NCBI GenBank assembly: GCA_030141605.1
Contig: JAQGDQ010000596.1
Location: 64,501 to 128,500, forward strand
Source: Tubiluchus corallicola
Taxonomy: Eukaryota > Priapulida > Priapulimorpha > Priapulimorphida > Tubiluchidae
Direction of reading: 5' to 3'
DNA: 64,000 nucleotides
Part shown: positions 44,245 to 56,409 of the stretch, in pieces
Numbering within the stretch: position 1 is the stretch's first letter
Layout: each line of letters opens with the position of its first letter
Notes under the pieces: model-generated
Told to the model about the DNA's origin: nothing
The model's database searches: none
What the model saw: only the letters and a program-made list of their open reading frames with translations
Made by a program: the position numbers and the translations under genes

Positions 44245-47200
44245 TTAATTTTCATCGTACAATGGCGTTGCATCGCCAGAAGGTGAACGACCAAAGAAAT
44301 CTCTCCGCATTCCAGGACTTGGACGAGGAGAAGGGCGCACAGAAGGCTTCGGCGAGGGTCGAGGGGAAGGTCTCGGAGAGTATCGTGGAGAAGCACGAGG
44401 TGTTGTGCGCACATCTGGATCCTTTTGCTTTGCCCACTGTGCTGCAGCTCTGCCCCAGTCAACTGCAGCATTCACACCCGATGAAGGTTTTAAACGTTGT
44501 TGTCCTGGAGCAGCATGAGATGCCACACCAGGTCGTTGCCTTGGAGTCGCTGGAACAGCCCAGTTTGTCTGAGGGGTTGGTTGGTAACGAGGAGTAATAA
44601 CATTGGGTGTCCGTGTAGCGGCATGGTAAGACGGAGTCATCATTGGAGTGGCTGCAGCAACGGGAGTAGCAAAAGGTTGTTGCTGAACACTATATCCACC
44701 CACCATAGGGGTATTACCAGCTACGGCTGCAAGGGTGTTATACATTTGTACCGGGAGAGAGTTAACAGCTCGCTGTATTGTGGAGACATCTAGACCACCT
44801 AGATTAGGAGTGCGGCCACCTACTGCTGGCGTACCAACAACTGGATCCCTGAAATGTTCCTTAAACCACTTAATTAAGGAATTCAGATGATGGAAGAGTT
44901 TGCCACGGTATCTGTAACCCTCTGGCGTTACCGACACATACTCATGATGAGCTTTCAACCTTGGCTGATACGAAAGCAAACACTTGCCAGGGTAGTCTTT
45001 GCTAAGACTTAAGTAATAGGGAATAGACGAAGGAGCTTTCGACTTTTTCTCTTTCAGCAGCAAATCTAGGATTTCTTTCTTACCTCCTTCAGCCGGTACA
45101 TAGTACTTGTAATTTATTATATCGCGACAAAAGGCAGCCATGGGTTGAATATGTCTAGCAATTATTTCATCCAAGTCTTCAAACTCTTCATTATTTATAA
45201 TCAAACTTTGACCTAAGCTAAAAGCATTCTCCTTTCCCTCTTCCCTTACATCTATGTGTTGATATATGCCATCGTCAACTTTCCAAGTTACAGTAAGATG
45301 GTTGGAGCCCTTGCTGCTAGGCCTAATTATAACATCTCCTTGATCCATTGTTCCCATTAACTTCTCAGCCTCCTTGTAGCTGATATTGTGGAATGACGGA
45401 TGAACAATCACTCTTTTCACGTACGTTTGTCTCTGCTGTCTTTTTCTTACCTCCTCTTCTTTTGCAATATCTGTCTCTTCTGTATCTGTGTCATAAAAGA
45501 TATCTTTTGACGGCTTAAACTGGTTAGTGGAATCAAGCAAGTCGGAAGAACGTGACGTTAGCTCGACAGTAAATCTTTCAATGTCTATTTTAGTGATGCG
45601 AGCATGCATTGTCATTCCCATTTGAACTCTGTCTTCCGGTTTTTCCACATGATTGTCGCTAAGAGATCGAATGGGAATAAAACCCATAACTCCGTTATCA
45701 AGCCTCGTTCGCACCCCAGTTGCAGTACCCGGACAACTTTCGGAGTCAAAATGTGTCCAAACCAAACTGAGATCAAAAAAATCACTTCTTAGACAGAAAG
45801 GACATTGCCACTGGCCATCTTCATTTTTCTTAGGATTTGCATTGTCCAACAGATCACCCTGGGGCCGTTTCCTAGTGATTCCAATCACTCTACACAAAAC
45901 TAATTTACCAATAAAGAATGTTTTTGGCGTTTCCTTTGTGAGCATATTGAACTGCTCTTCAGCAGTAGGTGGCCTGTAAGGTGCTCGCAAATCCTTATAC
46001 CTGTGATTCAGCTCAGCGCGAATATCATACAATGTGATGGCTTTATTACCATAGCCCTGTCTTTCCAGTTCCTCAGCAAATGCATCTAAATCAAGATCCT
46101 TCAACCTATCTGGGCTTTCAAGAATTTCTTCTAAAGCAGCAGCAGGATTGGCATCTTCAACGGTATCATCATATTCCAATGCATCAACTGCCATTTTCCT
46201 AGCCCACTCGTATGTCTCAGGATGTACTCTGCTGCCATCTAGCACTTCAACGTATGCCTCTGTACTGTCACCAAGCGAATTTGTGTCAATCTTAATAAAA
46301 CCTGAAGTGTTGATGAAAAGCTTTGGACCCATGTGGCACACAGTTACAAGTTGCGTCCTATTTTCCAATCGGCCATTATTTTGTTTGAGAGTTTTAATCA
46401 AACCAGCTGCTTTTCGAGGACCAAGGCCACAAACAAACTGAAGCAAATTCGTTGTGTGAGAATGTGCCAAGCATCTGTTAATATCTACACCAACTTCATT
46501 CGTCCTATTAATAAATTCCAGCTGAAGTGCGTTCAGTAAATCCTCTTTATTTATGTGATCTTGTAAAGGATGGTATCGCAAGAATAAGATTTCTTCTTCA
46601 GGTGTACATAATTGAGAAAATTCTATGAGTGGATCTTGAATTCTTCTTGCAAGTGAAATGGCTTCCCGAAGCAACGGCGGATAATCTCGGAATGAGGCTT
46701 CAGCTTGTTTCGTAGTAGAATAAACCTGTGACAGTTCACAGTCAACTAGTTCGACAGGTATGGGGACAATCTCATTCTCGGCCTCCAATTCATTTACAAT
46801 AGTTTTGACATCTTTCACGATCATCTGCGCATCTCGATTAGCGCCACCAACAACAATCACGTGAGGTTTTTTATTGACAATAAATTTTTTCAACGTACCT
46901 AAATCACCTTCTTTGTTGTTACGCTGCTCTTCTTTGAACGCATTGCGCCGAACAAGTAAGTGGCAGCTTCGAAGAAAATCTTGCATTATGCCATCGCCAT
47001 CAACAAAGGCGGCAAACACAGCCGAATCCGTATCAGGAGTAAAGGCTATTGCTATTACCCGTAATCCATGCGAAGGATCATAATCGTCATCATCGTAATC
47101 TTGCAGTTGTTGTTCAGCTTGATAGGGCGCTATTTTTAGCCAGTTATACAGCTTTCGACTAGCAGCCTTAACAATTCCATCCTTCGCCTCCTGCAGCAAC

Positions 47201-49341
47201 TTACGCCTGAGTTCTTTTTCAAAGAATGAATACAACACGACAAGCGCCTGTTCTAGGGTTTCCCCTCGCAGTTTGTTCCATTCCTGCACATTGTGACTAA
47301 ATTCATCTCTGTAGTAAAGCTGCTTTATTTCTTCGTAGTAGGTCATGCTGCCATCTAACTGGTCGAAATCTATGCCCATTGACATTTTTATCAAATGTTC
47401 TTCTTCAGCCAGAGTGAGCTTCAAAAAATCATCTCCTTTCAGATCTTTAACAGGCTTATTTTTTAGATACTTCATGGAGTATAAATAATGATTCTCGTCT
47501 ATTTCTTTCTTTCCTTTCTTTGTGGGTTTTACGTTCAGTTTAGCTCTCTCGTAGTACGTCGAACGCACACACTGCCTCACTAACGGGTCCCTGGCAATCT
47601 GCATCGCAACCATGTGTTGAGCACCTTTAATGACGTGTGTGGAAGTAGGAAATGTGTTACAAATGTACTCATGTGATACTTCAAATGGTTCGGTTGGATA
47701 CTGTTCGACCTCGTGCCGTTGGTAATTGTCACGGAGATTTTCCCCAAACTGTTCCGGAGTCAAGCCAAACTTCCTAGCTAAACTATCGAGACCCGCTTGC
47801 ACACATATCGTGTAACCATCTTTTCTAAAAGCCTGTTTTACCTTTTCTGACTTAACGCCACCGTTCTCTTCTTCGTCGTTCGACGCTTTACTATTGTGCA
47901 TTTTGGCAACATCGCGTCCATAATAAAGAAGGAAATGTCCATACACATCTTGCAGTTCTTCAATAGTCTCAACAGAAGATATGCGTTCAATGTCTTGTTC
48001 TGTAAGTGCACGAAAGCTTTCAGATAATGGCTCATCTGGATTAGCTGTAATAATCTCATACTGATACTTTTGTAACTTTTCGAATAAATTTACTAAATTC
48101 TTTTTTCGGCGTCGAAGCTGAGACCATTTCTGATCCCAGTGATAGACTTTCCATAAATCGTTTATGTTAAGGTCGGGTTCTACATATTCTTTTCTGTAAA
48201 AAGCAATAAACGGAACTTCGAACTGCTGGTTTCGCATAAAATTCAAGGCTTCCCGGATCTTTCCAATCGCGGTCGGGCCCTTGGTTGTGTGATCCGGGTC
48301 ACTTCCCTCTGCCATCTCTTGTTTGCTTTGTATAGAAACGGTAGGGGTACAAAACGCATGCTTGAAAATCCAATCTGCTTCGTCCTCTAACTCACCTTCT
48401 TCTGTTGGTCTAACTGGAATTGTTCGCAATTGAAATCTCTCGGGAATATCAGTTGTTCTGATATCATTATCTAGTTCAGTAAAGTGTCCTCGTTCTAACT
48501 CGCTGGGTTCATATACATCAAATATCGACTTCTTCACACGTTTTTTCTGCACTTTTTTCTTTGGCCTTGCAATTTCTTCATCACCTTCCTCTTCTTCCTC
48601 ATAATCCATATCTTCTTCTTCCTCTTCGTAGTCATCGCCGTACTGTTCAAACTCTGAAAAATCAAAGTCTCCGCCAAAGATATCTTGTGCCTCTTGCAAA
48701 GCAGAATCTCGATGCCTTACTCGCGAACGTTTTGGACCTTTGGCAGAGATTGGCTGACCTTCGTCGTCGACTATAAAATCGTCAACATCAGATTCTTCTT
48801 CTTCTTCGTCTCCTACGTCTTCCATTTCCATTTCTGGGCGGGCAACCTCTTTTGGATCTTCCTCATCACCCGATCCCTCGAAAAGCTCATTTGCAATCGC
48901 GTCACGATCATCGCCAACAGCTCCAGCATCTGCATCACTATCTTCATCGTCAGAGATTTTTAGCCTTCGAAATTTTTTCCTCTTCACCTTTACCCCCAAG
49001 TTTTCCTCTATGAGGTCATAATCTTCATCCTCCAATCTGTCATCATCGTCATCATCATCCTCTTCCTCGTTGTGTTTACGCTTTTTGGCACTGCCCTCTT
49101 CATCAGAATGACTGCTTTCCTCTTCTTCATCATCATTTATCAGGTCTTTCATTTCTTCACGTATTACATCTTCGTCATCCTCTTCCTCATCCTCCTCGTC
49201 ACTACTATCAACAACAGCTTTCTTCTTTGCACTTTTACTTTTTTCCTTCCGCAAAGAACTGCTTCCCTCCGCATCGGATCCTAGATCAGAATTTTCTTCG
49301 GCATCTGACACTTCTGCTTCTTCCTCGAGGAAATCAGACAT
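44245..49341 (-). CDS. SUPT6H: SPT6 transcription elongation factor / histone chaperone
   Basis: A 1698-residue nuclear protein that travels with RNA polymerase II, rebuilds nucleosomes and binds the polymerase linker through tandem SH2 domains. Order seen: very acidic N-terminus (about 1-280, with DFDFSEFEQYGDDYEEE); helical core; YqgF/RNase H-like domain (about 755-910, LRVIAIAFTPDTDSAVFAAF, HVIVVGGANRDAQ); helix-hairpin-helix (about 962-1000, FVCGLGPRKAAGLIKTLK); S1 domain (about 1170-1255, DNGVMGFIPIRSL); first SH2 (about 1312-1400, GDVIIRPSSKGSNHLTVTW with the phosphate-binding Arg); second SH2 to about 1497 (KLFHHLNSLIKWFKEHF); then a TP- and SP-rich tail ending ATPLYDEN. Near the usual metazoan length. 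The coding region is one exon, unusual for this gene. An acceptor TTGTTTTCAG about 90 bases upstream suggests a 5'UTR intron. Confidence 0.98.
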   Translation of the reverse strand: MSDFLEEEAEVSDAEENSDLGSDAEGSSSLRKEKSKSAKKKAVVDSSDEEDEEEDDEDVIREEMKDLINDDEEEESSHSDEEGSAKKRKHNEEEDDDDDDDRLEDEDYDLIEENLGVKVKRKKFRRLKISDDEDSDADAGAVGDDRDAIANELFEGSGDEEDPKEVARPEMEMEDVGDEEEEESDVDDFIVDDEGQPISAKGPKRSRVRHRDSALQEAQDIFGGDFDFSEFEQYGDDYEEEEEDMDYEEEEEGDEEIARPKKKVQKKRVKKSIFDVYEPSELERGHFTELDNDIRTTDIPERFQLRTIPVRPTEEGELEDEADWIFKHAFCTPTVSIQSKQEMAEGSDPDHTTKGPTAIGKIREALNFMRNQQFEVPFIAFYRKEYVEPDLNINDLWKVYHWDQKWSQLRRRKKNLVNLFEKLQKYQYEIITANPDEPLSESFRALTEQDIERISSVETIEELQDVYGHFLLYYGRDVAKMHNSKASNDEEENGGVKSEKVKQAFRKDGYTICVQAGLDSLARKFGLTPEQFGENLRDNYQRHEVEQYPTEPFEVSHEYICNTFPTSTHVIKGAQHMVAMQIARDPLVRQCVRSTYYERAKLNVKPTKKGKKEIDENHYLYSMKYLKNKPVKDLKGDDFLKLTLAEEEHLIKMSMGIDFDQLDGSMTYYEEIKQLYYRDEFSHNVQEWNKLRGETLEQALVVLYSFFEKELRRKLLQEAKDGIVKAASRKLYNWLKIAPYQAEQQLQDYDDDDYDPSHGLRVIAIAFTPDTDSAVFAAFVDGDGIMQDFLRSCHLLVRRNAFKEEQRNNKEGDLGTLKKFIVNKKPHVIVVGGANRDAQMIVKDVKTIVNELEAENEIVPIPVELVDCELSQVYSTTKQAEASFRDYPPLLREAISLARRIQDPLIEFSQLCTPEEEILFLRYHPLQDHINKEDLLNALQLEFINRTNEVGVDINRCLAHSHTTNLLQFVCGLGPRKAAGLIKTLKQNNGRLENRTQLVTVCHMGPKLFINTSGFIKIDTNSLGDSTEAYVEVLDGSRVHPETYEWARKMAVDALEYDDTVEDANPAAALEEILESPDRLKDLDLDAFAEELERQGYGNKAITLYDIRAELNHRYKDLRAPYRPPTAEEQFNMLTKETPKTFFIGKLVLCRVIGITRKRPQGDLLDNANPKKNEDGQWQCPFCLRSDFFDLSLVWTHFDSESCPGTATGVRTRLDNGVMGFIPIRSLSDNHVEKPEDRVQMGMTMHARITKIDIERFTVELTSRSSDLLDSTNQFKPSKDIFYDTDTEETDIAKEEEVRKRQQRQTYVKRVIVHPSFHNISYKEAEKLMGTMDQGDVIIRPSSKGSNHLTVTWKVDDGIYQHIDVREEGKENAFSLGQSLIINNEEFEDLDEIIARHIQPMAAFCRDIINYKYYVPAEGGKKEILDLLLKEKKSKAPSSIPYYLSLSKDYPGKCLLSYQPRLKAHHEYVSVTPEGYRYRGKLFHHLNSLIKWFKEHFRDPVVGTPAVGGRTPNLGGLDVSTIQRAVNSLPVQMYNTLAAVAGNTPMVGGYSVQQQPFATPVAAATPMMTPSYHAATRTPNVITPRYQPTPQTNWAVPATPRQRPGVASHAAPGQQRLKPSSGVNAAVDWGRAAAQWAKQKDPDVRTTPRASPRYSPRPSPRPSPKPSVRPSPRPSPGMRRDFFGRSPSGDATPLYDEN

Positions 49342-49710
49342 GTTTGAAGAGCAATAGTGTGATTTCTGTTTTGCAAACAGCAGGCACTTCAGTCACATCA
49401 AATGGTCACATCTTCTCAATATGACTGCCAACCTCCTGAAAACAACATGGACTTTAACATTGTGTAACAAACGGCTGAATACATTACGCTACAGGAGAAT
49501 TATGGTAAAAGATGTTAACTCTTTTAAAGCACTTTTTACTACTATGAATAATCAGTAAGTCCACACCTCAAACAGTAACAGCTTTTTTATATAAAACATG
49601 TTTGGTTAAGAGAATTTTATGTTAGTAGCAACTATGGCAGCTTAGCAAATGAACAAAGTAATTACATGTTGACAAATGCAGAAAATATGACATGTGATAA
49701 ATGAATGTTT
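49342..49710. other. SPT6 5'UTR and upstream flank
   Basis: Minus-strand TTGTTTTCAG|GAGG at about 49440-49431 looks like the acceptor of a 5'UTR intron. The first exon was not located; a minus-strand consensus donor (GTAAGTATATG) at 52308 is one weak candidate. Confidence 0.35.
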
Positions 49711-49987
49711 ATTTTCGCTGTATGTTCTACCTTGCTTATTTTCGCTGTATGTTCTACCTTGCTTATTGTCAATGTGTGTTCTACCTTGCCTATTGTCACT
49801 GTGTGTTCTACCTAGCTTATTTTCGCTGTACACATGTTCTACCTTGCCTATTGTCGCTGTACGTTCTATCTTGCTTACTGTCGCTGTACGTTCTACCTTG
49901 CTTACTGTCGCTGTACGTTCTACCTTGCTTATTGTCGCTGTACGTTCTACCTTGCTTATTGTCGCTGTACGTTCTACCTTGCTTATT
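49711..49987. repeat. 27-bp minisatellite, ~10 units
   Basis: Units of the type TTCTACCTTGCTTATTGTCGCTGTACG. Twenty-seven is 9 codons, so several frames read through as 9-residue repeats (minus KVERTATIS, plus YLAYCRCTF). One unit carries a 3-base insertion (near 49830). These frames are not genes. Confidence 0.92.
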
Positions 49988-50262
49988 CTATTAAAAAATT
50001 TATATTGCAACTTATGCTGTACAATAAGTCAACCTTTTCGCTGTAATGATGATAAATAAACTTATAAATGTAAAGCATGACAAGAAACAACACTGACTTG
50101 CACAAATCAATTATGGGAATCAGCACCAACAACTGGCTACTGCAATAATGATGTTCTTTTATTCTTAATTACTAATAGGTAATGCTAAATGAGTCACAAG
50201 TCGTAATGGTGGTTCTGGAAAAGAACCTGTTAAACTCAAGCTTTTACATCAATTATCCTAAT

Positions 50263-52251
50263 TTATATGTGTGTTTGCTTGCAAACCAAAACCAACCATA
50301 AGACGGCATACTTAATGCCATGTTTCTTCAAAGTAGAATGCACCAAGTTTAGTCAAATGTCAATTTTTGCTTTTTATAAAAACAAATGAAATGCTAAATA
50401 TATTGAACTTTTATATTCTAGCATCAAATTATCAAGAAAATGTTCAAAAAAATACTAAAAATCTAATTTTCTAACCCCATACCCTCTTTTCTGGCTAGAA
50501 ACTAGTAATGCAATTATATAAAATTTGTATCTTTAAACTCTGATAGTAACTCGTGGTAGCAATCATTTTGCTTCCTTCAGCTTTTTCTGTTGCCGAGCCC
50601 AAATCTTCGTGGGGAAGAGTCATCTACTGGATTTAAATGTGCTCTTGCAAAATCCGTACCTACCAACATTTGTGCGGTTGCTGCTAAGTATTTTGTAGAA
50701 ATGCGAAAAAAACAATGGCTGACTTTAACAGCGATTTTCTCCAGGCAGTGATTAAAGGTACGGGTCCGTATCCACACTGCAGCAAGTGAAAAAACAGATC
50801 CGTGTCTAGAAACCATTCACTAGCAAATACGGATCGCCATACCGCAAAAAATATTGACAAGAAACTACTACGGATTGCCATCAGAGATGGGCAGATGTCA
50901 CTTTCTTGTTTATCCGCATCTGCAAAATCCGCAACCGCAACAGTAAATATCCGCATCTGCAAAATACACGATTGAGTGAAATTGCATATCCTCGTATCCG
51001 CAATCCCGAAAAAATGAGGACAACAAATTAACTAGGCTTGGTATGTGTCTCCTATTGTTGAAAACCGTTTCTTAATGTGACGCTAGGAGATATAATCGTG
51101 AATCAATAATAAATTGCTAGCCAGACCCCAGTTTTGCTTGCAAACCTTCAACGACGACTCCCACCGCACGATGTATGTAGTACATCATTCAACTGTATCA
51201 TGCTCTTCACACCATAATATATCTATAGTATGCTATAATATACATATTAATTCTTTATTTGGCATGAAAATGCTCACTCATTACAATAAAAGTGAGTAAG
51301 CCTCAGTGTAAAATTTGAGCAATCCCACCAAAATAGTCCGTCTGTTTTGAGACTAAAATTTCTTCTTTCATTAACTTTAACGTCTTATTCAACACATAAT
51401 CAAAGTTGTGCCAATATTTTAACTAGATTTTTGGCATTTTAAAAAATCCACTGCCATTCCACCGCACATGCATGAGATGCACAGCATAAATTTGGCAACA
51501 GGTGCATTTAACAATTTAGCAGCTCTTATAAATTGGACTTACTGTATATCACATAAAGATTAAAAAGTTTTGCTATGTTCAACAAGTCAATACATCACAA
51601 CCCAAACTAAGGAAAAATACAGGCTAGTGGTCATATCACAACACTCTAAGAAATTCATAACACTTTAAGATTTAAACTCTTGCTAACTGACCTACTGCAC
51701 ATCAAAATATTAAAGTTTTTTGTAACAATAAACAAAATAAATTAATATTTATTTAATTTAACTAACTATATTTACTATATTATCACGAAGTGTAAGTATA
51801 AGTGTAACTATTATATCACGAAGAAAAACGGTACAGGCTGTACAATGGCATACCACCATTTTCATGAAGTGGGAATGTACTTTTCAATGATGTGCGGGGC
51901 ACATGGTCAAACGCCGTATGCTGTAAAAATGGTCAAAATCCGCATGTTTTGCAACTGTCACAAAAAACACGAATCCGTATTTGTTGCAAAAGTAGCTACG
52001 AATATGGATATGTATTCGGTATCGTAGAAAAGACGAGTACGGATCCGTACCTCTAAACACTGCCTTTTCTCAAGGTAACGTTTTTCAGTGCGTAGCTTGC
52101 ACTTCAACTTCGACGTGGATTATCTCATTTTAGAAATAACATGCAACGATAAGCTTGGTATCAAAATGATACTCATGAAATGGATATTCGGGTATGTGAC
52201 TAACTAGAAAAGCTTAATTGCCAACTTATGGACGATTTTGCTTTACAAACA
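50263..52251. mobile_element. Short-TIR MITE family, copy 2, split by a nested element
   Basis: The two halves, 50263-50743 and 52065-52251, together align with 33542-34182. The left end TGTGTGTTTGC and right end CAAACACACA form a short inverted repeat. The gap is filled exactly by the element at 50744-52064. Confidence 0.75.
50744..52064. mobile_element. 1.3-kb nested DNA transposon relative (GGCAGTG ends)
   Basis: The left end GGCAGTGATTAAAGGTACGG and the complement of the right end GGCAGTGTTTAGAGGTACGG match at all but two or three positions and continue into TCCGTA. Flanks TTTTCTCCA (50735-50743) and TTTTCTCAA (52065-52073) are a 9-base near-duplication; the uninterrupted relative at 34010 carries the site once. 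The ends contain many ATCCGTA / ATCCGCATCTGCAAAAT words, likely transposase-binding repeats. No long frame is inside, so it is non-autonomous. Superfamily uncertain (hAT or another 8-9-bp-TSD group). Confidence 0.85.
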
Positions 52252-52610
52252 CACAATCCCAATTCATAAAAAAGGCACGCAAGATTATTGTTCGTTGCAT
52301 ATACTTACAAGGTGAAACCAGCGTAACCCCGAAGTGACACTGATTCTGAAATCTTTTCTTTATTTTTTATTATAATGATAACGACATAAAAATGTTTTGA
52401 AGTATTCAGTGCAATTCATTCACTAAACTTAAAACGTAGAACGCAAGTCTAACCTGATTTTTACCACTGAAGTAAAAGTAACGAAGTTGAAAAGTGATCA
52501 CAGCGCTTTGTATTGCCGGCCACGAATCTTCATCGACACACTCATTGATATGTAGAGCTTCCTTAAAATTGTACCACAGCCGTTAAAATAACAGCAGCAA
52601 CAAACTACTG
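52252..52610. other. No gene recognised
   Basis: Contains the minus-strand donor-like GTAAGTATATG at 52308-52298, otherwise nothing. Confidence 0.4.
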
Positions 52611-52720
<110 letters not shown>

Positions 52721-55700
52721 AAATGTAGTAATAGCAGCAGCAGTAGCACTAACGGTAGTAGCTGTTACATCAATAGTAGAATAGTAGTAGGAGGGATCGA
52801 GGGACACAGAGGGCAAGAAAGAGCGAAAAATCTATACATTAAGCCCAAAATTCAAAATGAATGACCTCATACCTTTCACACACTTGCATGGCTCTATATC
52901 TGTATAATTTCATGTCAGTGGTACGTAACAATGCCTGTAGTACAATGTATAAGTTAACCTAATCATAAGCCCGCTAGGCCCCAGCTAAGTTTACCCATTT
53001 GGTCGCCTAAATTGGCTTCATCTCTTCATTTCTCCTTAGTAATTGAAGTGGGGATATAATTAGTTTTTTAGCGCATTTCTTTAATGTGTATTTTTATGAT
53101 CTATTAGAAAAACTCAGTAAATTATTTGACTCTGCTAAAGTGCTAATAATGATGTTTATGCCGATGGCATTACCTTATTTGCAGGATCAATTTCTACTTT
53201 GCAAATACGTTAAAACTATTGCACTAATTTTGCTAGATCCCATAATATTAATTTCAACCCTGCAAAAGTCCCTGGGACGTTTTCACATAAATAATCAAGT
53301 GCTTCCCTTGATCATCTCATGAGTGATTTGTAGTTCAATTTATTTGTAGTTCATGAGTGACCTTACTCACATTATTTGTAGTGAGACAAATAACAACCGA
53401 AACAGTAGGAACCAGACTAGGTTACTTTGTACCCCTAAACTTGAAATGTATACAGAGTCTATTAAGATTAGGTTGTACAAATGTTACATCTCCATTTTTC
53501 ATTGTTTAGCTCCGTGGTGCGATTTTAATATCAGTCAACAGATTATGTGTAATTTGTAATAATAAAATCATCCAAATTATATTCTTTTTAATCATGAATG
53601 TGGATGTAGCGCTACGCGGATGTGCTGTGGTACTCCTATTCTTCCCCTTGTGGGCGATTCACGAGAGAACTTGCTATAGCATGAGATATAGGATTTAGAG
53701 CTCCAGTAATAGTCTTTAAAAAATGTTGTTCGATCTGGCATATATTTTGTCAATCTAAACTGTTTTGTGTCGAATGGGTGTTTTCAGTGTGCATAACCCA
53801 TGAGGAATTTGTTGTGCTTTTGCTGCTTTTTATTAGGATTTATTTGCCAAATACATAGTGTTTTTCCAATCATTTTATACAGTTTAGTTTTAAATCTTTG
53901 CCACAAGAAATGATATACGCGAACTCTGTAAAAGTATCTGATTGAAAACTAAAAAAAATTAAATTTAATGAACTATTGCAAATTTAGTCGCAACAAATAC
54001 TTTTGAAGTGCCTGTAAGAGCTTTTTAACCTTGGTGGCCTTCCACTTTCAACAGTCTGTTAATAATTTACATATGTAGTTGTATATACAATTTTAGTTTT
54101 GTGCAGTTTTTTCTGTAATTGTATTTTTGTATTGAAGAAATAAATACAAATACATTCTTCTGTCGCTCTCTTACACAAAATGTTAAAAAAATTAAATTTA
54201 TATTTATGATAATCTCAGTCTAATCTTAAGCAAAAGCTTCATTATTTTTGCAATAAAATGAATTAGTGCAATTACAGAGTCAGCTATACTGAGCTGCACG
54301 TAGCATAAACACCATCTAATCATTATGTAGCCGACGCAGCTTTTGTAAAGGTTAGAACTGTAGAGCTTGCACTACCACAAATATTTGTATTCACTCTTTG
54401 TCACTTCAGTATTCACAATCTGCACCATACAGTTTTACTCTTGTCTCTCATGCACGGAAGGCGGAGCAGAAGTGTTATGTAGTTACAACCTTTGCATGAT
54501 TCAGGATAACGCTTCCGTTTTCTATACTAAGAAACAGATGTGAATAGAATTTATTTCATTAAATGAAATCTTTTGTATTGCTTTCAATATACTTGAACAA
54601 GATTGGATGAGTTCAGGTACAAATGTGCGAGCATGACTGTATTAAATAAGGCACTATGCCTAGTCTGCCTTTCTAGTATATTACTGAGTGGAGCAGTATG
54701 TCCCAATTTTCACGGTTTGACTCCTACTTCGACCCTTAAGTAATCCCGTCTTTTCAAGCTCCTCGTTATTCCAGCCCTCCGGGTGTCCGCACTGCAAGTT
54801 TTCAGGACTTTACAATTACGTACAACTATTCAATGTTATGACTCGAACTGACCCATGTCTTGTGTTCTTGACCCTTCGATGGAGGTCACCATTAACCCGA
54901 GTCGCTACCCCATGCAGGTGTCTACGTTGATAGCTTGACACTAGGACCGCAGTGTTTATATTCTAGCAGTGCATTGTTGCTGCCACCTATTGATCAAAAT
55001 GTTAACACTTGTTATTACCAGCTGTCCGAACTCCGTACGTTGACGAACGAAATTGACAATGTGAAAAATGTTTGACTAGGAGGCATCCCTGGGAAATGCG
55101 AATGTTGTGAACTAAATTTGCTCGCAAAGAATAAACTTATGCTAAAATCCTCAAAATTTAAAAAATACCACTGATGCTTCTGTTTCTAAACGTGCGTCTA
55201 AAAGTAAGATACATAATATAAGTAATTTGCCTAGACGATTTATAGGCAAAACTAACAACAACAAACTGCCAAATAATCAGTAACAATTTAAGTCTTTCTG
55301 ATGAACGTCTATTGTCACTGCTTCAGTGGAAGATCATTTGTGTCAATCTTTGAATCGCTGATCACTATCAAATTCTATGACAATTAACATAATTTTACAT
55401 AACAGGTAAATATTTAGGTAAATAAAAAACGATATGTATCTGTCTATCTGTAATTTATACCTTTAAGTTAAGCATTTTAGACTGTTAAAGAGTGGCTAAT
55501 GGCCTTGTCTGGGCCGATACGTATAAAAATAGCAACAAAACAAATAAATATTTGATATTGATAGCAAATATAAATACTTGATAATCCTCGAGTAAAACTG
55601 GGAAACCACTGAACTGCAAAAGTTGTAACAGGTGTTACAAAATATAACTGTACAACAAATACTTTGCTTAGTCTTCGTTGGCTCAAAAGACGTCGTACTT

Positions 55701-56307
55701 AGTTTTAACTTGCAAAACATTATACATGTACTTGCTCCAGCTTACTTGGTCAATCGTTTACATTTCGTATAATTTGTGTAGCAGGAACACACGAAAGATA
55801 ACAAAGAAAATGAATTAGAATTTATTGTACGTTTTAATAAAAAGAAAGTCTTTGTTGATTTGCGATTTTCAAGTATTGATCCAAATTGTTGAAATAAGCT
55901 ACCAAGTGAAATTAGAACTTACACATAAAAAGAAACTGAAATCTTGTCTTTTGGTCTGTATTTCAATGTAGAAATAACAATGTTTTGTAGAGTTTTATGA
56001 TTTACAGATATGTCCAATGGTTTATGTATTATGGCTTTTTAGTACTTTTTTCTAAATATTTTTAATTTTACAGCACCTTTAAAAAAACTTATTAAAAAAA
56101 CCGCTTTGTCTTATAAAACAACTGAAAAAATATAATAATCTCTCGAAATCGGAAAACTCAAACGTTTACTCAGCCAAGACTCGAACCCGCAACCTTCTGA
56201 TGACGTCCTAACATTAAATATCCCAATTTTTGCTTTTTTCTGCGCCATATTTACAGCATCATCATTACATTTACCTGAGCCATTATTAGTTACAGTCCCT
56301 TTATACT
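52721..56307. other. Long stretch without a supported gene
   Basis: Frames of 60-78 codons here (53086-53322, 53353-53559, 55477-55720) carry no recognisable domain. AAGAAATAAATACAAATACA at 54135 looks like a retroposon tail. No RNA gene was seen. Confidence 0.5.
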
Positions 56308-56311
56308 GACA

Positions 56312-56391
<80 letters not shown>

Positions 56392-56409
56392 CATCATTAT
56401 TATTATTAG
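56308..56409. repeat. (ATT)n microsatellite
   Basis: About 100 bases of ATT triplets with a TCATC interruption at 56391. Gives a poly-Asn frame on the minus strand. Confidence 0.97.

Noticed and set aside
44245-49341. SPT6 as a processed pseudogene
   Set aside because: The whole coding region is intact with all domains and SH2 phosphate-binding Arg, an upstream acceptor is present, and no poly(A) tail or flanking duplication was seen.
44252-49424. Many shorter frames overlapping SPT6 on both strands
   Set aside because: Shadows of the 1698-codon gene; none has an independent domain.
49642-50059. KVERTATIS-type 9-residue repeat frames
   Set aside because: Product of the 27-bp minisatellite; equally long frames occur on both strands.
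56170-56200. tRNA-like B box (minus-strand GCGGGTTCGAGTC)
   Set aside because: No A box at proper distance and no cloverleaf could be formed; at most a worn tRNA-derived SINE fragment.
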